Assembly: GCA_024277055.1 (NCBI GenBank)
Contig: JAJRVZ010000047.1
Span: forward strand, 1-42,287
Length of the DNA stretch: 42,287 bases
Direction of reading: 5' to 3'
Source: Calditrichota bacterium
GTDB lineage: Bacteria > Calditrichota > Calditrichia > JAJRVZ01
This document shows positions 8,647-18,326 of this stretch, one piece after another (within the stretch, counting starts at the first letter, position 1; the number at the start of each line of letters is the position of its first letter). The position numbers and the translations under genes were made by a program. Under the pieces are notes generated by a model that saw nothing but the letters and a program-made list of their open reading frames with translations, was not told where the DNA came from and ran no database searches.

Positions 8647-9942
8647 TTACAGCAAACCCGTTTTTTTAAAAATTGCATCGACTCGACTCAGGCGGTTTTT
8701 CAGGTTACAAATGGCTGAAATCTCATCCGGTGGCAATAGTGCCGTCAATTCTTCGTCACCGGTCAGCACCTCGGCGAAAGGCAGGTTCTTTTCCCAGACT
8801 TTCATGGCATTTCGCTGCACCATACGGTAGGCCTGTTCCCGGCTGACTCCTTTGCGGGTCAGCGCCAGCAATACGGCCTGTGAATAGTACAGTCCTTTGG
8901 TTTTTTCGAGGTTTGTCTGCATGTTTTCCGGATGCACGACTAAATTACCGATCAGATCGACTGCCTTTACGAGCATATAATACAATGCCATCGTACTGTC
9001 GGGAACGATGATCCGTTCAACCGACGAATGAGAAATATCCCTTTCGTGCCACAGGGCTATATTTTCCATCGCGGCATGGGCATTGGCACGCAGTATCCTG
9101 GCCATGCCGGTGATGCGTTCACAGACAATCGGGTTTTTTTTGTGCGGCATTGCCGAAGAGCCTTTTTGTCCACTGGAAAAATATTCCTCGGCCTCGAGCA
9201 CCTCCGTGCGCTGCAAATGTCTGATCTCCACCGCTATTTTTTCCAGGGTTGCCCCGATAAGCGCCAGCACCTGCATGTAGCAGGCGTGCCGGTCCCTTTG
9301 CAATATTTGTGTTGAAATATTTGCCGGTTTCAGGCCGAGGCGCCGGCAAACATGGGCCTCAACCGCCGGGTCGATATGATCATACGTTCCCACGGCACCC
9401 GAAACCTGCCCAACCGAAATGGTTTCAATTGCATCGTTCAAACGAACCAGTTGCCGGCGGCATTCGTCGTACCACAGGGCCATTTTCAATCCGAAAGTGG
9501 TAGGTTCGGCGTGCACACCGTGCGAACGCCCGATCATAACGAAATCTTTGGTTTCCAGGGCTCGTTTTTTCAAAACATCAATCAGGGCATTCAGTTTTTC
9601 CCTGATCAACTCTCCCGCCTGTTTCATTTGCACGGCCAGCGCAGTATCAAGTACATCGGAAGAGGTCATTCCATAGTGCACGTAGCGGCTGTTCTCGCCC
9701 ATATGCTCGGCAATATTTGTCAGAAAGGCGATAACATCGTGTTTAACTTCAGCTTCAATTTCGAGAATGCGCTTCACCTCAAACCGGCCTTTTTCCCGCA
9801 GATCAATTACAGCCTTTTCCGGCACGATACCCTGCTCAGCCAATGCCTCAAGGGCGTACAATTCAATTTCAAGCCAGATGGAAAACCGGTTCTCATCACT
9901 CCATATTCTCGAAATCTCCGGCAACGAATAACGGTCGATCAT
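8647..9942 (-). CDS. purB: Adenylosuccinate lyase
   Basis: A 431-residue fumarase/aspartase-superfamily lyase acting twice in purine synthesis (SAICAR to AICAR, adenylosuccinate to AMP). The superfamily signature GSSAMPHKKNP is clear at about 264-274, together with HYGMTSSDVLDTA and MIGRSHGVHAEPTTFG, which hold the catalytic histidines. Length and N-terminus (RYSLPEISRIWSDENRF) are typical of the Bacillus-like PurB type. ATG at 9942 lies 5 nt after the upstream protease stop. A 95-nt gap separates it from psd. Confidence 0.97.
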   Translation of the reverse strand: MIDRYSLPEISRIWSDENRFSIWLEIELYALEALAEQGIVPEKAVIDLREKGRFEVKRILEIEAEVKHDVIAFLTNIAEHMGENSRYVHYGMTSSDVLDTALAVQMKQAGELIREKLNALIDVLKKRALETKDFVMIGRSHGVHAEPTTFGLKMALWYDECRRQLVRLNDAIETISVGQVSGAVGTYDHIDPAVEAHVCRRLGLKPANISTQILQRDRHACYMQVLALIGATLEKIAVEIRHLQRTEVLEAEEYFSSGQKGSSAMPHKKNPIVCERITGMARILRANAHAAMENIALWHERDISHSSVERIIVPDSTMALYYMLVKAVDLIGNLVVHPENMQTNLEKTKGLYYSQAVLLALTRKGVSREQAYRMVQRNAMKVWEKNLPFAEVLTGDEELTALLPPDEISAICNLKNRLSRVDAIFKKTGLL

Positions 9943-9947
9943 AATAA

Positions 9948-11162
9948 TTAACCCTGCATGCTTTCAAGAAATAAAGTGGTTTTGACCGTTTCTCCATCCC
10001 GCCACAGTACCAAATCGAGATTATCACCAACCTTCAAGTCCGACCCATAAATAATTTCAAATACATCCCGGTCGGAATTTACCGGTGAATCCTGCATACG
10101 AATTATGATATCACCCAATTTCAAACCGGCTTTGTCCGCGGGACTCCCCCGGTCGATATGGGTTACCAGCACACCGTTGGTGGAAGAATATCCCAGTTTT
10201 CTGGCGATAACGGAGTTTAAATTCTGGACTTTGATGCCGATCCAGAAATCCCTGTCTACTTTATGGTATTTTTTAAGGTCATCGACGATGCGTAATATTC
10301 GCTTCATCGGAATGGCAAAACCGATACCAACCGAGCCTTCATCATTTTGACTGCCGGTATATATGAAAGTATTCATACCGATCACCTCTCCCAGTGCATT
10401 GCAAAGCGGTCCGCCGCTGTTGCCGTGGTTGATGGATGCATCGGTCTGTATCATGTCCTGATAAACCCGCTCATTGCCAAGCGGCCCGAAATCTCTGTCA
10501 ACCGCGCTGATAACACCAACGGTTACGGTAGGACGGTTGTTAATCTCAAAAAGCCCGAAAGGATTGCCGACGGCAATGGCCCATTCACCGATGATTACAT
10601 CATCCGAATTACCGGGAACCAGGTAAGGAAGCGGTTCATCCGCATCGATTTTCAATAAAGCAATATCAGACGTTTTATCCGTTCCGACAATACCGGCATC
10701 AAAATGCTTGCCCCCAAAAAGAGTAACTTTTATTTCCCTGGCATCTTCCACTACATGATCATTGGTTAAAATATAACCGTCCGAAGAAATAATAAATCCC
10801 GACCCCATGGATTTTACGTCATAGCGATAGGTTCTGTCCCTGAATAATTCCGGGAAAAACTGGCGCAGAATCGGGTCCCTGAACGGACTGCGACGGACAT
10901 ATTCCTTTACCTGCATGACATTGATACTCACAACCCCGGGGCTAATTTTCTCAACGGCCCTGGTTATAATATTTCGCCGGGACTGATTAATATCCTCATT
11001 GGCTTCATCCAGTTGTTGTGCGCCGGCGTAGGCTTTTTCAACAAATAAGGAATCGTTAATCGAACCGTTTTCTCCGGCCGGATGGCCGAAATACGCATAT
11101 AAAATAATCCCCGCAGTAACTCCCGCGAGGATCAGAACAATGTTTTTGATATTCGATCGCAA
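9948..11162 (-). CDS. HtrA/DegP-like serine protease with one PDZ domain
   Basis: A 404-residue periplasmic quality-control protease of the S1C family. Order: N-terminal signal anchor (about 7-25), linker, trypsin-like domain with catalytic His136 (TNDHVVED), Asp166 (SDIALLKID) and Ser249 (NHGNSGGPL), then a single PDZ domain (about 305-400; GVLVTHIDRGSPADKAGLKLGD). One PDZ makes it DegS/HhoA-like rather than DegP-like. The start is a TTG at 11162 with GAGGG upstream; no ATG fits. It sits between the transaldolase gene (71-nt gap) and purB (5-nt gap). Confidence 0.93.
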   Translation of the reverse strand: MRSNIKNIVLILAGVTAGIILYAYFGHPAGENGSINDSLFVEKAYAGAQQLDEANEDINQSRRNIITRAVEKISPGVVSINVMQVKEYVRRSPFRDPILRQFFPELFRDRTYRYDVKSMGSGFIISSDGYILTNDHVVEDAREIKVTLFGGKHFDAGIVGTDKTSDIALLKIDADEPLPYLVPGNSDDVIIGEWAIAVGNPFGLFEINNRPTVTVGVISAVDRDFGPLGNERVYQDMIQTDASINHGNSGGPLCNALGEVIGMNTFIYTGSQNDEGSVGIGFAIPMKRILRIVDDLKKYHKVDRDFWIGIKVQNLNSVIARKLGYSSTNGVLVTHIDRGSPADKAGLKLGDIIIRMQDSPVNSDRDVFEIIYGSDLKVGDNLDLVLWRDGETVKTTLFLESMQG

Positions 11163-11233
11163 TTGAATTTCCCTCTTAAAAGTTCCACATGCATTTGTCC
11201 GATATTACGTGCACGGGAAAAATTTGTTTTATA

Positions 11234-11884
11234 TCAGCGCTTGGATTTTACTTTTTCCCAATCGGCGAGAAATGCTTCTATTCCTCTTTCTGTGAGGGGA
11301 TGCTTTACGAGCTGTTCGATCACTTTGAACGGAATGGTTGCGATATCCGCTCCCATCATAGCCGATTCAAGAACATGGATCGGATTGCGGATACTGGCAA
11401 CGATAACCTCCGTTTCAATCGCATAATTCTGAAAAATCTGTACGATCTGCGCAATGGAATCCATTCCCGTAGAAGTAATGTCATCCAACCGGCCTACAAA
11501 AGGGCTTATAAATGAGGCGCCGGCACGAGCTGCCAGTAAAGCCTGAATCGGAGTAAAAATCAACGTCACGTTCGTGCTGATTCCTTCTGAGCTCAAGGCT
11601 TTCACTGCTTTCAGCCCGTCTTTTGTGATCGGTATCTTCACAACGATATTTTCATGAATTTTCGCCAGTTCTTTTCCCTCGCGAACCATGCCCTCCCAAT
11701 CCAGAGCCACAACCTCCGCACTAATCGGACCGTCAACGATTTCACAGATTTTACGCAGGATTTCATTGGGGTCCCCATCTTCACGGCTGATCAACGTAGG
11801 GTTTGTCGTCACACCGTCCAACACCCCGATGCTGGCGGCTTCACGAATCTGATCCAGATTGGCTGTATCTATAAAAAACTTCAT
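11234..11884 (-). CDS. tal: Transaldolase (small TalC/MipB-type)
   Basis: A 216-residue class I aldolase of the TalC/fructose-6-phosphate aldolase family. Start [24 protein letters not shown] (24-31) and Schiff-base Lys83 in IVVKIPIT are diagnostic. Two residues separate the subfamilies: E. coli FSA has Gln59 and Tyr131, true transaldolases Glu and Phe. Here the equivalent positions are Glu57 (SAEVVA) and Phe129 ([10 protein letters not shown]), so transaldolase activity in the pentose phosphate pathway is the better call. The ATG at 11884 has a strong TAAGGAGA ribosome-binding site. It follows truA by 17 nt. Confidence 0.93.
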   Translation of the reverse strand: MKFFIDTANLDQIREAASIGVLDGVTTNPTLISREDGDPNEILRKICEIVDGPISAEVVALDWEGMVREGKELAKIHENIVVKIPITKDGLKAVKALSSEGISTNVTLIFTPIQALLAARAGASFISPFVGRLDDITSTGMDSIAQIVQIFQNYAIETEVIVASIRNPIHVLESAMMGADIATIPFKVIEQLVKHPLTERGIEAFLADWEKVKSKR

Positions 11885-11901
11885 TTCAACTTTCTCCTTA
11901 C

Positions 11902-12633
11902 TTAGTCAGAATAATAAACTTTAATCAACGTCAAACCCCGGGCCGGAGCAGCCATTCCCGCCAGCCGCCTGTCCCCCGATTTGAAAATATCTTCTATTTT
12001 TTCTTTGGTTAACTTGCCCCGACCGACATCCATCAGTGTGCCGATAATCGCCCTGACCATCCCGTGCAGAAAGCGGTTGGCTTTAATTCGGAATTGTAAT
12101 TCATCAGCGGTCTCATTCAATTCCAGAAACTCAACATCGCATGTGTGATTTTCGACCTCGGAGATGGTCCGGCAGAAGCTTTTAAAATTGCGCTCTCCGG
12201 TAAACAGACTTGCTGCCGTTTGCATGGCCTTTAAATTTATCGGCGCAGAGTATTGCCATACAATATGCCGGTACAGCGCCGTCGGCCGGCGGGCAATTCT
12301 GTAAATGTATTCCCGCGCAGTTGCTGAAAACCTGGCGTGAAAGTCACTACCGGTTTCAAATATTTCTTTAATCCTTATCGTCGGCAGCAGAATACCGTTC
12401 AAAGAACGCATCAGACGCGCAGCCTGCAAATCATCGTCACAATCAAAATGGGCAACCTGCCCCGTAGCATGTACACCGGCGTCCGTGCGACCTGCACCTG
12501 TTACGCGTATGCTTTTTTTGAAGATAATCTGCAGGGCTTTTTCTATTTCTCCCTGAATGGTGTGCGCATTTCGCTGAATCTGCCAGCCGGCGTATCCTGT
12601 GCCGTCATAGGCAATATCCATGCGATATCTCAT
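11902..12633 (-). CDS. truA: tRNA pseudouridine synthase A
   Basis: A 243-residue enzyme that makes pseudouridine at positions 38-40 of the tRNA anticodon arm. Seen: [14 protein letters not shown] at 7-20, catalytic Asp51 in [34 protein letters not shown] and the [20 protein letters not shown] block near the C-terminus. ATG at 12633; an in-frame ATG four codons later would also serve. It is the first gene of the long minus-strand run, and a promoter candidate lies 28-59 bases upstream. Confidence 0.97.
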   Translation of the reverse strand: MRYRMDIAYDGTGYAGWQIQRNAHTIQGEIEKALQIIFKKSIRVTGAGRTDAGVHATGQVAHFDCDDDLQAARLMRSLNGILLPTIRIKEIFETGSDFHARFSATAREYIYRIARRPTALYRHIVWQYSAPINLKAMQTAASLFTGERNFKSFCRTISEVENHTCDVEFLELNETADELQFRIKANRFLHGMVRAIIGTLMDVGRGKLTKEKIEDIFKSGDRRLAGMAAPARGLTLIKVYYSD

Positions 12634-12660
12634 GCGCTTTTAAACCTCATTTTAAAACTT

Positions 12661-12692
12661 TAAAGTTACACAATCTTTATACTTATTGCAAA
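12661..12692 (-). promoter_or_regulatory. Bacteroidota-like promoter candidate upstream of truA
   Basis: On the minus strand TTTG (12692-12689) and TAACTTTA (12668-12661) are separated by 20 nt, one mismatch from the TTTG/TAnnTTTG promoter pattern of Bacteroidota. It would initiate the transcript covering truA onward. The rest of the 12634-12849 divergent gap is AT-rich, with no other clear site. Confidence 0.35.
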
Positions 12693-12849
12693 TAAGCAAC
12701 AGGTGATAATCTTCACGCAAATAAATGAAAATACAGAAGTAACGACATACAAAAAGTTCCGGACCGCCGCAAATTTACATTTGTATTTATTGGCTTGTTT
12801 GCTTAATTTGCTCAGGTTTGTTCAGTTTGTTAATTAACCAGTCTCCGGA

Positions 12850-14109
12850 ATGAATTCCAGATATTTTAATACGTACAGGGTCTTTTTTTTCAGTCTGCCC
12901 GCGGTGGGCCTGTTATTGCTTTCATCGGTTTTTGTTGTTGCCGGAAGCGGGCATGCCGTCCTGCCCGGAATTACCGTTTTGATCGACAAACAGGTGAATA
13001 ATCTTGCCGGTAAGCGGGTCGCCCTTCTCACCAACCCCAGCGGTGTGGATGAAAACCTCGTATTGTCCGCCGACATCCTGTTTAATCATCCTCAGGTAAA
13101 TCTGGTTGCATTCTTCGCCCCGGAACACGGGATTCGCGGCATGGCGGACGCCGGAAAGCATGTTAAGACCTACACGGATCCGAAAACCGGTTTGCCGGTT
13201 TACAGCCTGTACGGTAAAACCAGAAAACCAACGGCTGAAATGCTCGAAAACATCGATGTTGTTTTGATAGATATTCAGGATGCGGGAGTTCGTTCATATA
13301 CCTTTATCTATTCGATGGCGATGGTAATGGAGGCGGCGGCTGAAAACAGCAAAAAAGTTATTATTCTCGACCGGCCGAACCCGATGGGAGGCATTCAGGT
13401 TGCCGGGAACATTTTAAAACCGGAGTTCGCTTCTTTCGTCGGAATGTACCCCATACCATATCTTCACGGAATGACCATCGGTGAACTTGCGCGATTATTC
13501 AACAACGAATTTGGTATAAACTGCGAACTGGAAATCATCCCCATGAGCGGCTGGAAGCGCAGCATGAACTGGGGCCGAACCGGCCTGGTGTGGGTGCCGA
13601 CTTCTCCACATGTACCGCACTGGCAAACCGCTTTTGCGATGGCCGCCACCGGAACATTCGGTGAGCTGCACACCCTTTCCGAGGGGGTCGGCTATACCGC
13701 ACCGTTCGAATTTATCGGAGCTCCCTGGATAGACGCCGAAGTATTCGCAGCGAAACTGAATTCGCTGGAATTGCCCGGAGTTTATTTCCGTCCGGTTCAT
13801 TTTATTCCGTATTACAAGAAATACAAGGGAAAACAATGCCACGGGGTGCAGATGCATATTCTTAATTATGATACCTTTCAACCCTATGAAACCGGACTAT
13901 ATATTCTGGAAACAGCTCAACAACTTTATCCCGAAATCGATCTTTTCGGAGATGAAGGACGCGTATCTTCATTTATCAGGGTAATCGGTGATGCACAAAT
14001 CGTCTCCGACCTGAGAACCGGTAAGCCCGTTAAGCAGATCATTACCGACTGGCAGGATGACCTGAACTCATTCAGGAAGGTGCGCGAAAAGTACTTGATA
14101 TATAAGTAA
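12850..14109 (+). CDS. namZ: DUF1343/NamZ-type exo-beta-N-acetylmuramidase, exported
   Basis: A 419-residue protein with a signal peptide or membrane anchor (hydrophobic about 11-32) followed by a full-length DUF1343 domain: GKRVALLTNPSGVD, FFAPEHGIRG, DVVLIDIQDAGVRSYTFIY and ILDRPNPMGG are hallmark blocks. Characterised family members (NamZ of Bacillus subtilis) cut MurNAc from the non-reducing ends of peptidoglycan chains. The C-terminal part (GVQMHILNYDTFQPYETGLYILE) is also typical. The ATG at 12850 has a weak CCGGA site. It opens a plus-strand run of five genes whose other members fit sugar salvage. Confidence 0.9.
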   Translation: MNSRYFNTYRVFFFSLPAVGLLLLSSVFVVAGSGHAVLPGITVLIDKQVNNLAGKRVALLTNPSGVDENLVLSADILFNHPQVNLVAFFAPEHGIRGMADAGKHVKTYTDPKTGLPVYSLYGKTRKPTAEMLENIDVVLIDIQDAGVRSYTFIYSMAMVMEAAAENSKKVIILDRPNPMGGIQVAGNILKPEFASFVGMYPIPYLHGMTIGELARLFNNEFGINCELEIIPMSGWKRSMNWGRTGLVWVPTSPHVPHWQTAFAMAATGTFGELHTLSEGVGYTAPFEFIGAPWIDAEVFAAKLNSLELPGVYFRPVHFIPYYKKYKGKQCHGVQMHILNYDTFQPYETGLYILETAQQLYPEIDLFGDEGRVSSFIRVIGDAQIVSDLRTGKPVKQIITDWQDDLNSFRKVREKYLIYK

Positions 14110-14139
14110 TAGACAATTTTAGATTAAAAGGAGCACCAA

Positions 14140-15717
14140 ATGGCCGATGCCGCTACGAATGCACAGGTCAGTATCGTTTGCCACTACAACAACGATCTGC
14201 CCTACTCAAAAACTTCTTTTCTTAACATGATCCGCTCATTGCTACAGCAGTATGATATACGCCCTGAACTTATCATACTGAATCAGTCCGATGATACGGG
14301 AATCCACTCTGAAATATCGAAAATAAATACCGAAACCTGTCCGCTGCAATTCATCGAGGGTGATTATAAAACGAGTGGCGCCTGGCTGAATGCCGGTTTC
14401 AAAGCCGCCGCAGGACGGTATATTTTATATGTAAATAATCTTGCCGGAGAAATTCTTCTGCGTGAAAGTGCCTGTGCTGCCTGGCTGCTGGCCGCAGGAC
14501 GGAATCCCGCCGCAGGGTTATTCTACTCCGATTATGAACGCATGACCGACGGACAATTAACGGAAGTTCATTTGTTGAAACACCACACAGGTCGTGTTCG
14601 CGACAATCAGGATTTCGGCCCCGTATGGTTCATCAAAAAGGATTCACTTGAACAGTGCAATTATTGTGACGAATCGCTGCAATTCAACACTCTTTACGAT
14701 CTCAGGCTTAAGATGTCCGAAAAAGCGGAAGTAATTCATATTTCCAATCGGTATGCCGGCAGCCTCTACCGCCTCGTTTCCGAGGGTAAGGACCACAATG
14801 TATTCGATTACCTGCTGGCCTCGAAGGAAAGTCAGCTGGAAGCCGAACAGGTGTTGAGTGAACATTTAAAAAGAATAAATGCCTACCTGCAACCGGGAGA
14901 ACATTATAAAACGAGACCGGCTGACCGTTCCCCCCTCAAAGCTTCGGTTATCATTCCCGTAAATAACCGTGCGGCGTTCATCGGAACAGCCATCGAAAGT
15001 GTTCTCGGTCAATCCGTACAGGATATTGAAGTGATTGTGGTTGTCAACGGCGGTAATGACGATCCGACCATCGGCAAAGTAAAAGAGTACATGCCCGGTG
15101 GTTCGCGATTTGAAGCGTCCAAACCGGAAGTACGGCTTATCGTTCTGGATATCAACAATATCGGCTTATGCCTTAATCTCGGTGCCCTGGCCGCGCGCGG
15201 AACCTATTATGTTCAACTCGATTCCGATGACAGGCTCAAGCCCGATGCGGTGGAAAAGATTCTTGCGGTATTCGATTCCGACCCGAAAATCGGCATGGTT
15301 ATCGGAAGTTACGAAGTGTGGCAACTGGATGACGCCGGGGAAAAAATATCACGGGTAGAAGAAATACCGGTTGTAACACACGACGAATGGACGGAAGAAA
15401 ACGGACGCAACAATCTGTTACGCATAAACGGTGCCGGTGCACCCCGCTCCATTCCCATTCAGTTAATAAAGGACATCGGCTATTTCGGAATCAACGACGA
15501 ACCGTTCGCAAGAAACTACGGTGAAGATTACGAAATGGTGCTGAAGATCAGTGAACAATACCGAATCGGACGGGTGTGGGACCCGATTTATGATGTCGTC
15601 CGTCACAGCGGCGGTACCGATCACAGTATTGACCAGGCAACCATCGATCGTAACGATGAGGCCAAAGATTATATGCGCCTGCGGGCAATTGAACGAAGAA
15701 AACAACTGAACAAATAA
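14140..15717 (+). CDS. Family 2-like glycosyltransferase with two GT-A domains
   Basis: A 525-residue protein without signal peptide or membrane segments, so probably cytoplasmic. The second half (from about residue 266) is a canonical GT2 domain: KASVIIPVNNRAAFIGTAIESV, then the nucleotide-sugar/metal motif DSDD (about 361-364) in YYVQLDSDDRLKPDAVEKIL. The first half (6-250) has the same plan (VSIVCHYNND, then GAWLNAGFKAAAGRYILYVNN) but lacks an acidic DxD, so it looks like a degenerate copy. A strong AAGGAG precedes the ATG. The gene is 30 nt after namZ and 17 nt before the kinase gene. Acceptor and donor are unknown; a glycosyltransferase in a murein-salvage context is unusual. Confidence 0.85.
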   Translation: MADAATNAQVSIVCHYNNDLPYSKTSFLNMIRSLLQQYDIRPELIILNQSDDTGIHSEISKINTETCPLQFIEGDYKTSGAWLNAGFKAAAGRYILYVNNLAGEILLRESACAAWLLAAGRNPAAGLFYSDYERMTDGQLTEVHLLKHHTGRVRDNQDFGPVWFIKKDSLEQCNYCDESLQFNTLYDLRLKMSEKAEVIHISNRYAGSLYRLVSEGKDHNVFDYLLASKESQLEAEQVLSEHLKRINAYLQPGEHYKTRPADRSPLKASVIIPVNNRAAFIGTAIESVLGQSVQDIEVIVVVNGGNDDPTIGKVKEYMPGGSRFEASKPEVRLIVLDINNIGLCLNLGALAARGTYYVQLDSDDRLKPDAVEKILAVFDSDPKIGMVIGSYEVWQLDDAGEKISRVEEIPVVTHDEWTEENGRNNLLRINGAGAPRSIPIQLIKDIGYFGINDEPFARNYGEDYEMVLKISEQYRIGRVWDPIYDVVRHSGGTDHSIDQATIDRNDEAKDYMRLRAIERRKQLNK

Positions 15718-15734
15718 TACGGAGACGAATTGCG

Positions 15735-16943
15735 ATGGCCCAAACCTTTACATTAATCGGAATTGACGGTGGTGCGACAAAAGCTAGTGGATTCGTCGCA
15801 AACATAAATGAATCAGGCGATTTTTCGTTAACGGACCTGTGTGCCGAAGCCAGCTATTCGGAAATGGAAGGCTTTAACCCCTCTTTTCAACCCGTACCGG
15901 TTACCGAGCAGCTGGAGCAACGCCGTAACAACAATATCCGCATTACTTCCGGGGAAGCACAGCAAGGGGCAACGTATACCGCAGCATGCGCTAAAATTAT
16001 AACCGAACTCGCCACTGCCGCCGGCAGGTCCATCCCTGTTCTTGTCGGGATTGGTATGCCGGGCCTGAAAACAGAATGCGGACGTGGAATATCCGCCATC
16101 GCCAACGGCCCCAGAATGTTGAACTACGCCGGGGATATCGAGCAGGCATTGCAAAAGAACGGAATTGAATTACTGGCTCCCATCGGCCACCTCGGTTCGG
16201 ATGCCGATTATTGCGGTATCGGAGAGGAGTATGCCGCTGAGGGCGGTTTTCGAAGTGTTTATGACGCCTATTATCTCGGTGGAGGTACCGGTACGGCGGA
16301 TGCACTTAAACTTGAGGGCAGGCTGGTACCTTTTGATCATGTCAAAGACTGGATCGCAAAGTCGTGGGAAATGAAAAACGACAAAGACCTTGCCCTCGAG
16401 CGATATGCATCCGCATCGGGACTGCAATTCCTTTATGCACAAAAATCGGGGCAAAGTGTGGAATCTCTCAATTCGCGCAACATTTATCCACCGCAAATTG
16501 CGGAAATGGCGCTGGGTGGAGATGAAGCCGCCGGCGAAACCTGGAAAGAAGCGGCATACTACCTTTCACTTCTTCTTTACGAGCGAATAACCACGCTGTT
16601 CTGCGGCTGGCAAAAACTGTTCGAATTTGTAAATCCCGCCCGCGAAAATCTTTCCGCTAAACATGCCTACCGGGATAAATGTTTCGATCGTCTTATCATC
16701 GGTCAGCGCTTGGGTGAATTGATGCAAATGCGTACCGGAGAGGCCGTCCTCACCCGTCCTTTATTGAAAAACCTGGCCGATCTCATCGCCGGTTCCGAAT
16801 GCCTCGACGAAACCGCCAAATCCTTTTACCTGCATGGCAGCCGGCTGCGCAGCGAACGATTCGTGCTTTCCAGACTAAGGGAAGCCCCCGCTCTCGGTGC
16901 GGCCGTTGACGCCTGGATGACCTGGAATTCTCAAAAGAAATAA
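15735..16943 (+). CDS. BadF/BadG-type ATPase, putative N-acetylglucosamine/N-acetylmuramic acid kinase
   Basis: A 402-residue ASKHA-fold protein. PHOSPHATE-1 loop GIDGGATKA at about 8-16, GIGMPGLKTECGRG in the substrate region, and a second phosphate loop YLGGGTGTADALKLEG near 178-193. The BcrAD/BadFG family includes GlcNAc kinases and MurK, a MurNAc/GlcNAc kinase of Clostridium. Neighbouring NamZ and AmpG-like genes make an amino-sugar kinase the best guess. It is somewhat longer than the usual 300-350 residues, with a helical C-terminal extension. The MurNAc-6-phosphate etherase (murQ) that would act next is absent from the window. Confidence 0.8.
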   Translation: MAQTFTLIGIDGGATKASGFVANINESGDFSLTDLCAEASYSEMEGFNPSFQPVPVTEQLEQRRNNNIRITSGEAQQGATYTAACAKIITELATAAGRSIPVLVGIGMPGLKTECGRGISAIANGPRMLNYAGDIEQALQKNGIELLAPIGHLGSDADYCGIGEEYAAEGGFRSVYDAYYLGGGTGTADALKLEGRLVPFDHVKDWIAKSWEMKNDKDLALERYASASGLQFLYAQKSGQSVESLNSRNIYPPQIAEMALGGDEAAGETWKEAAYYLSLLLYERITTLFCGWQKLFEFVNPARENLSAKHAYRDKCFDRLIIGQRLGELMQMRTGEAVLTRPLLKNLADLIAGSECLDETAKSFYLHGSRLRSERFVLSRLREAPALGAAVDAWMTWNSQKK

Positions 16944-16958
16944 TCGGAGGTTGCCAAA

Positions 16959-18284
16959 ATGCTCAGGCCCGGTGAAATTCCGCAGACGGAACCGTTGCTG
17001 CGCGTCGGCATTGTATTGCCGCAAGATCAATTCGACCGTATCGATATTACCATTCCTGCATCGATCGGTGAATATGAAATGCTTGATGATTCCGGCGGTA
17101 AAATATCGCCACCTGAAAAAATTGGTTTTAAACTTAACGAAGACGGCTCGGTAATTTGTCTCGGCAATTCAAGCTACCGTTGGCGGCTGCAACCGGTGCA
17201 AAGGCAAGCGGCTGAACCGGGATACGGTGTGCGTGTACACGGCGTGGTTGCCGGTCGTGGCTTCCACTGGGAAAAACGCATCGATGTTCTGCTGCCGGGA
17301 ACCGTTGAAATTTTTTCACACATGGAGCGGTTGGTTCTGATAAATGAACTACCGCTGGAAGAATACCTCATGTGCGTGGCTACTTCCGAGATGGGGTCTG
17401 CCTGCCCTCCGGCTCTTATTGAGGCACAGACCATCACTGCCCGCAGCTGGATGCTGGCAAATGTGGAACAGAAACACGTTTCACTCGGCATGGATGTCTG
17501 CAACGACGATTGTTGTCAGCGTTACCAGGGCAGCGCTAATCTTACCGAACATTCCATCAAAGGCGCCAAGGATACTTTCGGGAAAGTTTTGATATTCGAC
17601 AACCGTATATGTGATGCACGCTATTCTAAAAGCTGCGGCGGAATGATGGAGAGATTCTCCGCTATCTGGGCGGGAGAAGACCCTCCCTACCTGCAGGCCA
17701 TTCCGGATGCTCCTGCCGGTTTCAAATCTCCACCGGAGCTCAGTGATGAAGTAAACCTGCGTAACTGGATCGGTTTCGTTCCGGAAACCTTTTGCAGCCC
17801 GCATACGGTTCCGGAAAACGAGCTGAAAAAATATCTCGGCAGTATAGACGAACAGAGCCGCTATTTTCGCTGGCAATTCTCGATAACTCAGGAAGAAATC
17901 CGCCGCTTACTGCTTGATAAACAACGGGTACGGGCGGAAACCGTGCGCTATTGCAAACCGCTGCAGCGCGGCGCATCCGGTCGAATTACTACTCTGGAGA
18001 TCGGATATATTGACGGTAACGGTAATCCGGAGAAACTGTTGGTGGAAAGCGAATACGAAGTCCGGCGTACAATGCACGCAGGTTTTTTATACAGCGGTTG
18101 TTTTTTTATAGAAACCATCGGTAATCCGGAAAAACCGGAACGGTTCATCCTGCACGGCGGAGGTTGGGGGCATGGGGTTGGTCTGTGCCAGATCGGTGCG
18201 CTCGGAATGGCGCTTGAAGGATATACCTCCGAACAAATTGTATATCATTATTTTCCCGGAAGCAAACTCAAAAAAATTTACTGA
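16959..18284 (+). CDS. SpoIID/LytB-domain protein without signal peptide
   Basis: A 441-residue protein whose residues about 125-440 form a SpoIID domain: INELPLEEYLMCVATSEM with putative catalytic Glu144, ALIEAQTITARSW, RYSKSCGGMMERFSAIW and the terminal GGWGHGVGLCQIGALGMA. SpoIID is a lytic transglycosylase that cuts peptide-free peptidoglycan. The ATG (16959) follows GGAGG and the protein begins MLRPGEIPQTEPLLRVGIV, with no hydrophobic leader, so it appears cytoplasmic unless the start is wrong. The first 120 residues are beta-rich and unassigned. It sits 15 nt after the kinase and 42 nt before the permease. Confidence 0.85.
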   Translation: MLRPGEIPQTEPLLRVGIVLPQDQFDRIDITIPASIGEYEMLDDSGGKISPPEKIGFKLNEDGSVICLGNSSYRWRLQPVQRQAAEPGYGVRVHGVVAGRGFHWEKRIDVLLPGTVEIFSHMERLVLINELPLEEYLMCVATSEMGSACPPALIEAQTITARSWMLANVEQKHVSLGMDVCNDDCCQRYQGSANLTEHSIKGAKDTFGKVLIFDNRICDARYSKSCGGMMERFSAIWAGEDPPYLQAIPDAPAGFKSPPELSDEVNLRNWIGFVPETFCSPHTVPENELKKYLGSIDEQSRYFRWQFSITQEEIRRLLLDKQRVRAETVRYCKPLQRGASGRITTLEIGYIDGNGNPEKLLVESEYEVRRTMHAGFLYSGCFFIETIGNPEKPERFILHGGGWGHGVGLCQIGALGMALEGYTSEQIVYHYFPGSKLKKIY

Positions 18285-18326
18285 TCTGATAGTGAAAATC
18301 TTTTTTACAGATTGTGTGAGGTTTTA

